Of a DNA stretch of 14,076 nucleotides, positions 1 to 8,022 are shown in pieces. The stretch comes from Chloroflexota bacterium (GTDB lineage: Bacteria > Chloroflexota > Anaerolineae > UBA1429): NCBI GenBank assembly GCA_012513595.1, contig JAAZBY010000447.1, positions 1 through 14,076 of the forward strand, given 5' to 3'. Numbering within the stretch: the first letter of the stretch is position 1; every line of letters begins with the position of its first letter. A program made the translations under genes and the position numbers. The notes under the pieces were generated by a model. That model was not told where the DNA came from and did no database searches. It saw only the letters and a list, made by a program, of their open reading frames with translations.

Positions 1-1
1 G

Positions 2-583
2 ATGGGCAGCCGCCTCCAGGGGCACCCGGCCATGCACCTGACCCCCGGGATCGAGGGGTGCACCGGCTCTTTGGGGCAGGGGCTGTCGTTCTCGAACGGC
101 CTGGCGCTGGCCGGCCGGGTGCAGGGCCTCCACTATCGCGTCTACTGCCTCCTCGGCGACGGGGAGACCCAGGAGGGCCAAGTGTGGGAGGCGGCCGTCA
201 GCTCTTCCAAGCAGTGCCTCGGCAACGTCACCGCCGCGCTGGACTGGAACGGACTGAAGGCCATGGACGCCACCTCCTGCGGCAAAACGATGGAGCCCCA
301 GGCGGACCGCTGGCGTGCCTGCGGCTGGCGCGTGCGCGAGGCCAACGGCCACCACATGGGTGAGCTCATGGAGGCGCTCGACTGGGCCAAGGCGGGCCCG
401 GCCGACGTGCCCTCCCTCGTCATCGCCCACACCACCAAGGGCAAGGGTATCTCGTTCATAGAGAACCAGGCCCAGTACCACAACGCCGCCCTGAGCCCCG
501 AACAGATCACCCTGGCCCTGGATGAGCTCCAGGCCGCCCTGGAACTGGCCCGCCAGGCCGTGCGGGAGGTGCAATATGCCTGA
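2..583 (+). CDS. transketolase, N-terminal subunit (5' truncated by window edge)
   Basis: This is the thiamine-diphosphate (TPP) binding half of a split transketolase, which moves two-carbon ketol units between sugar phosphates in the cytoplasm. About 193 codons are visible. N-subunits are usually about 270-290 residues, so roughly 80-90 residues lie outside the window. Conserved blocks seen: GSRLQGHP near the start, TGSLGQGLS, the TPP/metal motif GDGETQEG (GDG codons 155-163) with its partner Asn in DWNG (codons 242-253), and a KGKG segment followed by IEN near the C-terminus. The stretch after the GDG motif (CLGNVTAALDWNG) departs from the usual LDN-(I/V)xD-xNG, but the Asp and Asn of the motif remain. 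The stop overlaps the start of the C-subunit gene by 8 bp, implying translational coupling of the two halves. The family is clear; the exact sugar-phosphate substrate is not. Confidence 0.93.
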   Translation: MGSRLQGHPAMHLTPGIEGCTGSLGQGLSFSNGLALAGRVQGLHYRVYCLLGDGETQEGQVWEAAVSSSKQCLGNVTAALDWNGLKAMDATSCGKTMEPQADRWRACGWRVREANGHHMGELMEALDWAKAGPADVPSLVIAHTTKGKGISFIENQAQYHNAALSPEQITLALDELQAALELARQAVREVQYA

Positions 584-1517
584 GCTGAAGCAGACCCGCT
601 TTGCCTACGGCGAGGCCCTCAAACGCGTGGGAGACACACACCCCAACGTGGTGGTGCTCGACGCCGACCTGTACAACTCGACGCGCACCGTCACCTTCCG
701 TGACGCGCACCCGGACCGCTTCTGGGACCTGGGCATCGCCGAGGCCGACATGGTCTCCACCGCTGCGGGGCTGGCCGCCTCGGGCCTGGTGCCCTATGCC
801 AACTCGTTCGCCATGTTCATCACGGCGCACTGTTACGACCAGATCCGCATCCAGATCGCCTACCCCGGGCTGCCCGTGATCCTGGCCGGCTCCAGCGCCG
901 GGCTGACGCAGGGCCCCGACGGGGCCAGCCACCAGTCGCTCGAGGACGTGGCCCTGATGCGCGCGCTGCCGAACATGACCGTCCTCGTCCCGGCCGACGC
1001 GGTGGAGACCGCCGCCATGACTGAGGCCCTGGCCGACCTGGGCGGGCCGGCCTACCTCCGCCTGGGGCGCTACCCGGTGCCCGACCTGCTGCCCGCCGAC
1101 TATTGCTTCTCGCTGGGGCAGATCATCACGCTCCGCGAGGGGAACGACGCCACCATCCTGGCCTGCGGGCACATGGTGTACACCTCGCTCCTGGCCGCCG
1201 AGGCACTGGCCGCCCAGGGGATCGAGGCCACCGTGGCCAACGTCTCGACGATCAAGCCGCTGAACGCCGAGGCCGTGTTGGCGCTGACGGCGGGGTCGCC
1301 GTTGGTGGTCACGGTCGAGGAGCACAGCATCATCGGCGGGCTCGGCTCCGCCGTGGCCGAGGTGCTGGCCGAGGCGGGCCATGGCCCGCGGCTGGTGCGG
1401 CTGGGTACCGATGACGTCTTTGGCGAATCGGCCACGGCCGACGAACTTCTGGACAAGCACGGCCTCTCCGGCCCCAGGATCGCCGAGCGCATTGCCGACG
1501 AGCTCGAAAACGACTGA
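576..1517 (+). CDS. transketolase, C-terminal subunit
   Basis: This is the second half of the split transketolase (314 residues, usual for the family), with pyrimidine-binding and C-terminal transketolase domains. It pairs with the upstream subunit to build the active site at the dimer interface. Seen: GIAEADM, containing the Glu that activates the TPP aminopyrimidine; AAGLAASG; DGASHQSLEDVALMR, with the conserved His; and a C-terminal segment with VEEHSIIGGLGSAVAE. The ATG at 576 is chosen because GGGAGGT (564-570) lies 5 nt upstream and the protein then begins MPELKQTRFAYGEAL, the normal beginning of this subunit. An in-frame ATG at 522 would add residues encoded inside the N-subunit gene and is not needed. 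Related split two-subunit enzymes include 1-deoxyxylulose-like, sulfosugar and apulose-4-phosphate transketolases, so a non-canonical substrate is possible. Confidence 0.93.
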   Translation: MPELKQTRFAYGEALKRVGDTHPNVVVLDADLYNSTRTVTFRDAHPDRFWDLGIAEADMVSTAAGLAASGLVPYANSFAMFITAHCYDQIRIQIAYPGLPVILAGSSAGLTQGPDGASHQSLEDVALMRALPNMTVLVPADAVETAAMTEALADLGGPAYLRLGRYPVPDLLPADYCFSLGQIITLREGNDATILACGHMVYTSLLAAEALAAQGIEATVANVSTIKPLNAEAVLALTAGSPLVVTVEEHSIIGGLGSAVAEVLAEAGHGPRLVRLGTDDVFGESATADELLDKHGLSGPRIAERIADELEND

Positions 1518-1524
1518 CCACCCG

Positions 1525-1550
1525 ATGCCCGCGCCCCCAGGCGCGGGCAT
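1525..1550 (+). terminator. hairpin after transketolase genes
   Basis: A perfect 11-bp inverted repeat (ATGCCCGCGCC at 1525-1535 and GGCGCGGGCAT at 1540-1550, loop CCCA) starts 8 nt after the transketolase stop. No T-run follows, so it is not a textbook Rho-independent terminator. It may attenuate transcription into the peptidase gene or protect the 3' end of the transketolase mRNA. Confidence 0.5.
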
Positions 1551-1583
1551 TCGCTACACCGACGTCCTGACGGAGGACATGCC

Positions 1584-3398
1584 ATGAGCGAGGTCACCCC
1601 ACCGCGGTGGGATATCTCCACCATCTACCCCTCTCTCGACTCTGACGCCTTCCACGCCGACGTGCAGCGGCTAGAGACGCTGCTCGCCGAGCTGGATGCC
1701 CTGCTGGCCGAGCGGCGCATCGGGCGGGGCGGCCCCGTGCCCGCGGAGCCCGCCGCGCTGGCCGCCCTGATTGGCGACATCGTCGCGCGCACCAACGCCC
1801 TCCTCGACCTATACGGCACCCTGCGCGCCTACGTCCACGCCACGGTGACCACCGACTCGTACAACACCGCCGCGCGGCGGACGCAGTCCGAGTTGGAGGC
1901 CTACGACGTCCGCCTGGATCGGCAGGAGGCCCTCTTCCGGGCCTGGATCGGCGACGTGGCCGCGCAGGACGGACTCCTGGCCGGCGCCCTCGCCCAGGAG
2001 GGGCCCGCCCGCGAGCACGCCTTTGCCCTGCGGGAGATCGCCGACCAGAGCCGCTACCTGATGAGCCAGACGGAGGAAGAGCTGGCCGCGGACCTGTCGC
2101 TGAGCGGCGCGCGCGCCTGGGAGCGGCTTCGCGGGGCGGTGACCTCGCAGCTCAAAGCTCCCCTGGCCCAGGACGGCCAGGAGGCGCTGCTGCCGATCAC
2201 GGTCATCCAGGGCTACCGCACCCATGCGGACGGCGCCCTGCGCCGCCAGGCCTATGAGGCGGAAATGGCCGCCTGGGCAAGCGTGCGCGAGCCGCTGGCC
2301 GCCTGCCTGAACGGCATCAAGGGCACCGTGCTGACCCTGGGCGGCCGGCGCGGCCGCCGCGACGCCCTGCACCAGTCGCTCGACCAGGCCCGCATCGACC
2401 GGGAGACCCTCGAGGCGATGCTGGCGGCCATGCGCGGCTCCTTCCCCACCTTCCGGCGCTACTGGCGGTCCAAGGCGGCCCGCCTTGGCCAGGGCGCCCT
2501 CCCCTGGTGGGACCTGTTCGCGCCGGTGGGCGGCGCCGGGCGGCGCTATACCTTTGCCGAGGCCCGTGCACTGATCGTGCGCGAGCTGGGCGCCTTTTCC
2601 CCGCGGCTGGGCGAGTTCACCGAGCGGGCCTTCCGCCTGCAGTGGATCGACGCCGAGCCGCGTGACGGCAAGCGCGGCGGTGCCTTTTGCATGCGCGTGC
2701 CGGCGCAGAACGAGTCGCGCATCCTGAGCAACTATGACGGCTCGCTCGACGAGGTGCTCACCCTGGCGCACGAGCTGGGGCACGCTTACCACAACGAGTG
2801 CCTGCGCGGCAAGACGGCGCTGCAGCGCCGCACGCCGATGACCCTGGCCGAGACGGCCTCGATCTTTAACCAGACCATCGTGACCGACGCGGCCCTGGCG
2901 CGCGCCGAGAGCCCCGCCGAGGAGCTGGCCGTCCTGGAGGCCTTCCTGGCCGACGCCGGCCAGGTCGTGGTGGACATCTCTTCCCGCTACCTCTTTGAGA
3001 GCGAGGTCTTTCAGCGGCGGGCCAGGGCCGAGCTGGCCGCCGAGGAGCTGTGCGAGATCATGCTCCAGGCCCAGCGCGACACCTATGGCGACGGGCTGGA
3101 CGGGAACTACCTGAACCCCTATATGTGGGCCTGGAAGCCGCACTATTACTCCTCGACGCTCTCGTTCTACAACTTTCCTTACGCCTTTGGGCTGCTCTTT
3201 GGCCTGGGGCTGTACGCCATCTATGAACAGCGCGGGGAGGCCTTCCTGGCCGACTATGACGCGCTCCTCGCCTCCACCGGCGACGCCCGCGCCGAGGACC
3301 TGGCTGCCCGCTTTGGCATCGAGCTGCGCTCTCCGGCCTTCTGGGAGAGCAGTTTGGAGATCGTTGCCCGCCGTGTGGATCGCTACGTGGCGCTCTGA
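1584..3398 (+). CDS. M3-family oligoendopeptidase (PepF-like zinc metallopeptidase)
   Basis: This is a cytoplasmic zinc endopeptidase that cleaves short peptides, of the M3 (thimet oligopeptidase/PepF) family. The length of 604 residues matches PepF proteins. The zinc site is visible: HELGH at residues 396-400 (inside LAHELGHAYHNE), and a downstream Glu at 423 in TLAETASIFNQ, which fits the third zinc ligand. The long helical N-terminal half (about residues 15-200), rich in Leu, Glu and Ala, and the C-terminal NPYMWAWKPHYYSS segment with its His/Tyr cluster are typical. No signal peptide is seen. The ATG at 1584 is preceded by GGAGG (1572-1576) at good spacing. The gene follows transketolase by 66 bp that include a strong hairpin, and lies 26 bp before the fucosidase gene, so it is probably co-transcribed with the latter. 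No metabolic link to sugar use is evident. Confidence 0.93.
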   Translation: MSEVTPPRWDISTIYPSLDSDAFHADVQRLETLLAELDALLAERRIGRGGPVPAEPAALAALIGDIVARTNALLDLYGTLRAYVHATVTTDSYNTAARRTQSELEAYDVRLDRQEALFRAWIGDVAAQDGLLAGALAQEGPAREHAFALREIADQSRYLMSQTEEELAADLSLSGARAWERLRGAVTSQLKAPLAQDGQEALLPITVIQGYRTHADGALRRQAYEAEMAAWASVREPLAACLNGIKGTVLTLGGRRGRRDALHQSLDQARIDRETLEAMLAAMRGSFPTFRRYWRSKAARLGQGALPWWDLFAPVGGAGRRYTFAEARALIVRELGAFSPRLGEFTERAFRLQWIDAEPRDGKRGGAFCMRVPAQNESRILSNYDGSLDEVLTLAHELGHAYHNECLRGKTALQRRTPMTLAETASIFNQTIVTDAALARAESPAEELAVLEAFLADAGQVVVDISSRYLFESEVFQRRARAELAAEELCEIMLQAQRDTYGDGLDGNYLNPYMWAWKPHYYSSTLSFYNFPYAFGLLFGLGLYAIYEQRGEAFLADYDALLASTGDARAEDLAARFGIELRSPAFWESSLEIVARRVDRYVAL

Positions 3399-3424
3399 AC
3401 CGACAGCACCGGGAAGGGAGACCC

Positions 3425-4831
3425 ATGTCTGAGGAGCACAAAGCCTACCAGGCCACCTGGGAGTCGTTGGGTCAGTACACCGTGCCGCAGTGGTACCAGG
3501 ACGGCAAGTTCGGCATCTTTATCCACTGGGGCCTCTACGCCGTGCCCGCCTTTGGCAACGAGTGGTACCCGCGCAACATGTATCAGCAGGGCAGCCGCGA
3601 GTTCGCCCACCATGTGGCCACCTACGGGCCGCAGGACACGTTCGGTTACAGGGATTTCATCCCCCAGTTCACGGCGGAGCGTTTCGACGCCGACCAATGG
3701 GCGGGGCTCTTCCGCCAGGCGGGGGCCAAGTTCGTGGTGCCCGTCGCCGAGCACCACGACGGGTTCGCCATGTATGACACCGCACTCTCCGACTGGTGCG
3801 CCGCCAAGATGAGCCCCAAGCGGGACCTGATCGGCGAACTGGCCGAGGCGGTGCGCAAGCAGTGGCTGGTGTTCGGCGTCTCGTCACACCGCGCCGAGCA
3901 CTGGTGGTTCTTTGACGGCGGCATGCAGTTCCCGTCGGACGTGCAGGACCCCCGCTATGCCGGCCTGTACGGCCCGGCCCACCCGCGTACCACCGTGCCC
4001 GAGGAGGCGTTCCTCGACGACTGGTACGCGCGCACCTGCGAGCTGGTGGACAAGTACCATCCGCAGCTGGTCTGGTTCGACTGGTGGATCGAGACGCCCG
4101 TCTTTCAGCCGTGGCTGCAGCGCTTTGCGGCCTACTACTACAATCGCGGGCTCCAATGGGGCCGCGGCGTGGCCATCAACTACAAGCACCGCGCCTTCCC
4201 CGACGGCACGGCGGTCTACGACGTCGAGCGCGGCCAGCTGACCGACACGCGCCCCTACTTTTGGCAGACCGACACCTCGGTGAGCGAGAACTCGTGGGGG
4301 TACGTCCAGGAGCAGCGTTACAAGAGCGCCCGCTCCCTCATCGGCGACCTGGTGGACATCGTCAGCAAGAACGGCGCGCTGCTCTTGAACATCGGCCCGC
4401 GGCCCGACGGCACCATCCCCGAACCGGAGCAGGACCTGTTGAAGGAGATCGGCCGGTGGCTGGCGCTGAACGGCGAGGGGATCTATGCCACGCGCCCCTG
4501 GAAGGTGTACGGTGAGGGCCCCACGGCGGTGGTGGGCGGCTCTTTTAGCGACACCAAGCGCGCCGCGTTCACCGCGGAGGACATTCGCTACACGGCCAAG
4601 GGCCCGGCGCTGTACGCCACCCTGCTCGGCTGGCCGGAGGGCGGCGAGGTGACGCTCAAGTCGCTGGGCACCGACCTGCGCCTGTACACCGCGGAGGTGG
4701 GCAAGGTCGAGATGCTGGGCCAGCGCGAGCCGCTCGAGTTCGCCGTGCAGGGCGACGGGCTGCACGTGGCGCTGCCGGCCGAGCGCCCCGGCGAGCACGC
4801 CTGGGTGCTCAAGATCACGGCCAAGGGCTGA
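3425..4831 (+). CDS. alpha-L-fucosidase, glycoside hydrolase family GH29
   Basis: This is a retaining exo-glycosidase that releases L-fucose from oligosaccharides or glycoconjugates. It has 468 residues with no signal peptide, so it is probably cytoplasmic and acts on imported glycans. The N-terminal (beta/alpha) barrel holds GKFGIFIHWGLY (His34), EHHDGFAMY (His110-His111), SHRAEHWWFF, and LVWFDWW, whose Asp219 fits the catalytic nucleophile. NSWGY and VSKNGALLLNIGPRPDGTIPE are further GH29 signatures. Residues from about 365 on form a small beta-sandwich domain. The general acid/base is less clear: Glu268 in YDVERG is a candidate, while the WxT region that carries Glu in the Thermotoga maritima enzyme seems to have Gln281. 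SD-like GGGAAGGGAG (3411-3420) lies 4 nt before the ATG. It is the last gene before the 318-bp regulatory gap, and its product could feed the deoxysugar-type enzymes beyond it. Confidence 0.93.
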   Translation: MSEEHKAYQATWESLGQYTVPQWYQDGKFGIFIHWGLYAVPAFGNEWYPRNMYQQGSREFAHHVATYGPQDTFGYRDFIPQFTAERFDADQWAGLFRQAGAKFVVPVAEHHDGFAMYDTALSDWCAAKMSPKRDLIGELAEAVRKQWLVFGVSSHRAEHWWFFDGGMQFPSDVQDPRYAGLYGPAHPRTTVPEEAFLDDWYARTCELVDKYHPQLVWFDWWIETPVFQPWLQRFAAYYYNRGLQWGRGVAINYKHRAFPDGTAVYDVERGQLTDTRPYFWQTDTSVSENSWGYVQEQRYKSARSLIGDLVDIVSKNGALLLNIGPRPDGTIPEPEQDLLKEIGRWLALNGEGIYATRPWKVYGEGPTAVVGGSFSDTKRAAFTAEDIRYTAKGPALYATLLGWPEGGEVTLKSLGTDLRLYTAEVGKVEMLGQREPLEFAVQGDGLHVALPAERPGEHAWVLKITAKG

Positions 4832-4845
4832 GCCCCAGGGCTTGC

Positions 4846-4865
4846 GCGGCCGCCCCGGCGGCCGC
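4846..4865 (+). terminator. GC hairpin after the fucosidase gene
   Basis: A perfect inverted repeat (GCGGCCGCC at 4846-4854 and GGCGGCCGC at 4857-4865) begins 14 nt after the fucosidase stop. No U-tract follows. Position suggests it closes the upstream transcript, perhaps together with the larger palindrome that follows, but the terminator type is uncertain. Confidence 0.45.
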
Positions 4866-4884
4866 CCTGTACCACGGTGCCCCA

Positions 4885-4920
4885 GCGGCGCCCGCGCTTG
4901 ACCGACAGCGCGGGCGCCGC
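4885..4920. repeat. 14-bp perfect palindrome enclosing a -35 box
   Basis: Left arm GCGGCGCCCGCGCT (4885-4898), 8-nt centre TGACCGAC, right arm AGCGCGGGCGCCGC (4907-4920). All 14 pairs match. A TTGACC hexamer (4898-4903) sits at the centre and a TATATT hexamer follows at once. It may be a DNA operator covering the promoter, or a transcript-end hairpin of the upstream operon, or both. The arms are longer than expected by chance even in GC-rich DNA. Confidence 0.6.
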
Positions 4921-4927
4921 GTATATT
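4898..4927 (+). promoter_or_regulatory. candidate sigma70-type promoter P1 inside/next to palindrome
   Basis: TTGACC (4898-4903), an 18-nt spacer and TATATT (4922-4927) match the housekeeping -35/-10 consensus at five positions and at four or five positions respectively. The -10 stands out as AT-rich in GC-rich surroundings. A transcript from here would have a leader of about 215 nt before the DeoR gene. Whether it is used is unknown; the palindrome makes repressor control plausible. Confidence 0.5.
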
Positions 4928-5069
4928 GGGGCTGGCTGAGGCTGGCGCGGCGCATGCCCGTCCGCCGACACCCGTTCCACCTCCTCTCCGCGGCGCGGCC
5001 GAGGCGCCCTCCCCCAACGCTGCCCTGCACCCGCGGCCCTGTGGCGCCATCCCTCCGCCGGCCGGCTGA

Positions 5070-5098
5070 TTGACGGGGTCGAGCCCTCGTGGTACAAT
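5070..5098 (+). promoter_or_regulatory. sigma70-type promoter P2 for the DeoR-led operon
   Basis: TTGACG (5070-5075), a 17-nt spacer and TACAAT (5093-5098) give five of six consensus matches in each box with ideal spacing. Transcription would start near 5105, leaving about 45 nt of leader before the ATG at 5150. This is the best promoter in the window and probably drives the seven-gene unit 5150-12702. Confidence 0.7.
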
Positions 5099-5149
5099 GC
5101 GCTTCGGAAACAGAGGAAGGTAAGCGCAAGCAAACGAAAGACAGGTCCC

Positions 5150-5923
5150 ATGACCCGCCGTCTCTCACGCCACGAGCGCCTGGAATGGATCACGCGCCGA
5201 CTGCAGGAGGAGAACTATGCCTCCGTCGCCGAGATCAGCGCGGCGCTGGGGGTGTCGGCGGTTACGGCGCGGGCCGACCTGGAGCGCCTGCAGCAGGCCG
5301 GGCGGCTGATCCGCACGCACGGCGGCGCCCTGCCGGCGCCGGAGAACGCCGGCGCGCTCTCTTTTGCCGTGCGGCAGCACCTCCGCGTGGCGGCCAAAGA
5401 GCGGATCGGGGCCGCCGCGGCCGCCAGCGTCTGCGATGGCGAGGCGATCATCCTGGACGCTTCCACCACCGCCCTGCAGGTGGCCCGCCATCTGCTGGAT
5501 AAGCACGAGCTCACCGTGCTGACCACCGGCCTGCACACGGCCCTGGAGCTGCTCCGCTCCCCGGGGATCACGGTGCTGATGCCGGGCGGGCCCGTCTGGC
5601 ATGAGGCCGCCGCCATCGTCGGCGACTGGGACTCGCGGGCCCTGGCCGACGGGAACTTTCAGCGGGGCTTTTTCGGCGGGCGGGGCCTGTCGGTGGCCGA
5701 GGGCCTCACCGATGCCCACCGCCCCGAGGTGGAGCTGAAGCGCCGCCTGCTGGCCGCCGTCCGTGAGGTGAACGTCATCCTCGACGGCAGCAAGATCGGC
5801 CAGGTGGCCTTTGCCAGCTTTGCCACGCTCGACGAGATCGATCGCGTCTACACCACGGCGGACGCCCCCGCCGACGTCGTCGCCAGTATCCGCGCCCGGG
5901 GCGTCGAGGTGATCCTCGCCTGA
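5150..5923 (+). CDS. DeoR-family transcriptional repressor
   Basis: This is a sugar-phosphate-responsive regulator of 257 residues, typical for the family. The N-terminal winged helix-turn-helix covers about residues 8-60 ([24 protein letters not shown], then THGGA at 56-60). The C-terminal DeoR sensor domain shows [15 protein letters not shown], the LTTGLH segment, an [10 protein letters not shown] loop and a late LDGSKIG. One oddity is the recognition-helix block usually written TIRRDL, which reads TARADL here, so DNA specificity may differ. Upstream SD is weak: AGG at 5143-5145 is only a few nt from the ATG. The gene comes first in the cluster behind two promoters, so it most likely regulates itself and the sugar genes that follow. 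DeoR proteins usually sense phosphorylated sugar intermediates, which would fit a pathway through ketose or hexitol phosphates; the effector cannot be named from the sequence. Confidence 0.93.
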   Translation: MTRRLSRHERLEWITRRLQEENYASVAEISAALGVSAVTARADLERLQQAGRLIRTHGGALPAPENAGALSFAVRQHLRVAAKERIGAAAAASVCDGEAIILDASTTALQVARHLLDKHELTVLTTGLHTALELLRSPGITVLMPGGPVWHEAAAIVGDWDSRALADGNFQRGFFGGRGLSVAEGLTDAHRPEVELKRRLLAAVREVNVILDGSKIGQVAFASFATLDEIDRVYTTADAPADVVASIRARGVEVILA

Positions 5924-5966
5924 CGCGGACCATTCAGTGCTCAACCGCATGGTGCAGCCGACCGGC

Positions 5967-5973
5967 AAGGAGG
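5967..5973 (+). promoter_or_regulatory. strong ribosome binding site deciding the isomerase start
   Basis: AAGGAGG precedes two adjacent ATG codons at 5977 and 5980. Spacing is 3 nt to the first and 6 nt to the second, which favours 5980. Confidence 0.7.
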
Positions 5974-5979
5974 ACTATG

Positions 5980-7212
<1,233 letters not shown>

Positions 7213-7215
7213 GCC

Positions 7216-7983
7216 ATGTCGAACGCAGCAGCCGTGTTGCAGGCCGTCGTGCAGATGTCGCGCCGGCTCGGGGAGCCCGAGCGCGACCTGGTCATCCTGG
7301 GTGAGGGGAACACCTCCGGCCTGTGTGACGAGGGCACCTTCTGGGTCAAGGCCAGCGGCACCGAACTACGCACCATCGCCGAGGACGGCTTTGTGCAGAT
7401 GCGCCTGGGCGAAGTGGCGGCCCTGGCCGATGGCGCAGACCTCTCGGACGAGGGAATCAAGGACGCCCTGAACGCCGCCCGCGTCGACCCGCAGGCCACC
7501 CGCCGCCCCTCGGTAGAGACGGTGCTCCACGCCCTGACGCTGGCCGAGACCGGCGCCCAGTACGTCGGGCACACCCATCCGGTGGCGGTGAACGCGTTGG
7601 CCTGCTCGCGCGCGTTCAGCGAGCGGGAGATCGGGCGCCTCTTTCCGGACGAGATCGTCGTCTGCGGGCCGGCGCCCGTCCTGGTGCCCTACACCGATCC
7701 CGGGCTGCCCCTGGCCCGCACCGTGCGGGATGCTTACCGTCGCTACGGTGACGAGTACGGGCAGGCGCCCAAGGTCGTCGTCATGCAGAACCACGGGCTG
7801 ATCGCCCTGGGCCGCACGCCGCAGGAGGTGGACAACATCACCGCGATGTTCGTCAAGACCTGCCGCGTCTTGGCCGGTACGTTCGCCTTTGGCGGGCCGC
7901 GCTTCCTCCGCCAGGAGGATGTCGAGCGCATCCACACCCGTCCGGACGAGGCGTACCGCCGCCAGCAACTCAAGATCGAGTAG
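7216..7983 (+). CDS. class II aldolase/adducin family protein (ketose-1-phosphate aldolase-like)
   Basis: This is a zinc-dependent aldolase of the L-fuculose-/L-rhamnulose-1-phosphate aldolase superfamily, expected to cleave a ketose-1-phosphate to dihydroxyacetone phosphate and a short aldehyde. The zinc ligands are visible as His119 and His121 in GHTHPVAVNAL and His193 in QNHGLIALG. Glu101 in RPSVETVLHA fits the catalytic acid/base position. The N-terminal LGEGNTSG and FWVKASGTEL segments form the phosphate-binding part. At 255 residues it is somewhat longer than FucA (about 215) and much shorter than the fused RhaD-type aldolase/SDR proteins. GGAGG (7203-7207), inside the end of the isomerase gene, supports the ATG at 7216. 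Its place directly after the isomerase suggests consecutive steps, although a ketose kinase would be needed between them. Some family members are instead epimerases or decarboxylases. Confidence 0.85.
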   Translation: MSNAAAVLQAVVQMSRRLGEPERDLVILGEGNTSGLCDEGTFWVKASGTELRTIAEDGFVQMRLGEVAALADGADLSDEGIKDALNAARVDPQATRRPSVETVLHALTLAETGAQYVGHTHPVAVNALACSRAFSEREIGRLFPDEIVVCGPAPVLVPYTDPGLPLARTVRDAYRRYGDEYGQAPKVVVMQNHGLIALGRTPQEVDNITAMFVKTCRVLAGTFAFGGPRFLRQEDVERIHTRPDEAYRRQQLKIE

Positions 7984-8000
7984 CCCGCCCTCGCGGCGGG
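7984..8000 (+). repeat. small intercistronic hairpin
   Basis: CCCGCC (7984-7989) and GGCGGG (7995-8000) flank a 5-nt loop directly after the aldolase stop. No T-run follows, so it is unlikely to stop transcription; it could tune mRNA stability between the aldolase and dehydrogenase genes. An SD (GAAGGAG, 8008-8014) follows. Confidence 0.35.
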
Positions 8001-8022
8001 TGGAACCGAAGGAGCACGCCTG

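Larger units (their letters stand above)
4832..5149. other. 318-bp intergenic regulatory region
   Basis: This is the only gap above 300 bp. From left to right it contains a 9-bp GC hairpin (4846-4865), a 14-bp palindrome around a -35-like box with a TATATT -10 (4885-4927), about 140 bp of GC-rich, C-run-rich sequence in which I see no gene, a second sigma70-type promoter (5070-5098), and an A-rich purine leader (about 5106-5145) just before the DeoR gene. Minus-strand open frames cross it, but they show no recognisable protein and extend antisense over the flanking genes. Confidence 0.75.

Noticed and set aside
522..575. Upstream in-frame start for the transketolase C-subunit
   Set aside because: It would add 18 residues encoded inside the N-subunit gene; the ATG at 576 has a strong Shine-Dalgarno and gives the normal family N-terminus.
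2..1517. Sulfoquinovose transketolase (sulfo-TK) pathway
   Set aside because: A split transketolase is present, but no sulfoquinovosidase, sulfosugar isomerase or sulfoacetaldehyde dehydrogenase gene is seen nearby; the glycosidase is a GH29 fucosidase.
507..1550. 347-codon open frame on the minus strand
   Set aside because: Antisense to the transketolase C-subunit; composition and lack of motifs mark it as a shadow.
1809..3143. 444-codon open frame on the minus strand
   Set aside because: Antisense shadow of the M3 peptidase gene; no family motif, biased composition.
3884..5193. Minus-strand open frames covering the fucosidase 3' end and the intergenic region
   Set aside because: Low-complexity Arg/Gly/Ala/Pro composition, no motif and no convincing ribosome binding site; they arise because stop codons are rare in GC-rich DNA.
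5089..5502. Plus-strand frame starting inside promoter P2
   Set aside because: It overlaps the -10 box and runs out of frame through the DeoR gene, with a low-complexity Arg/Gly/Ala-rich product.
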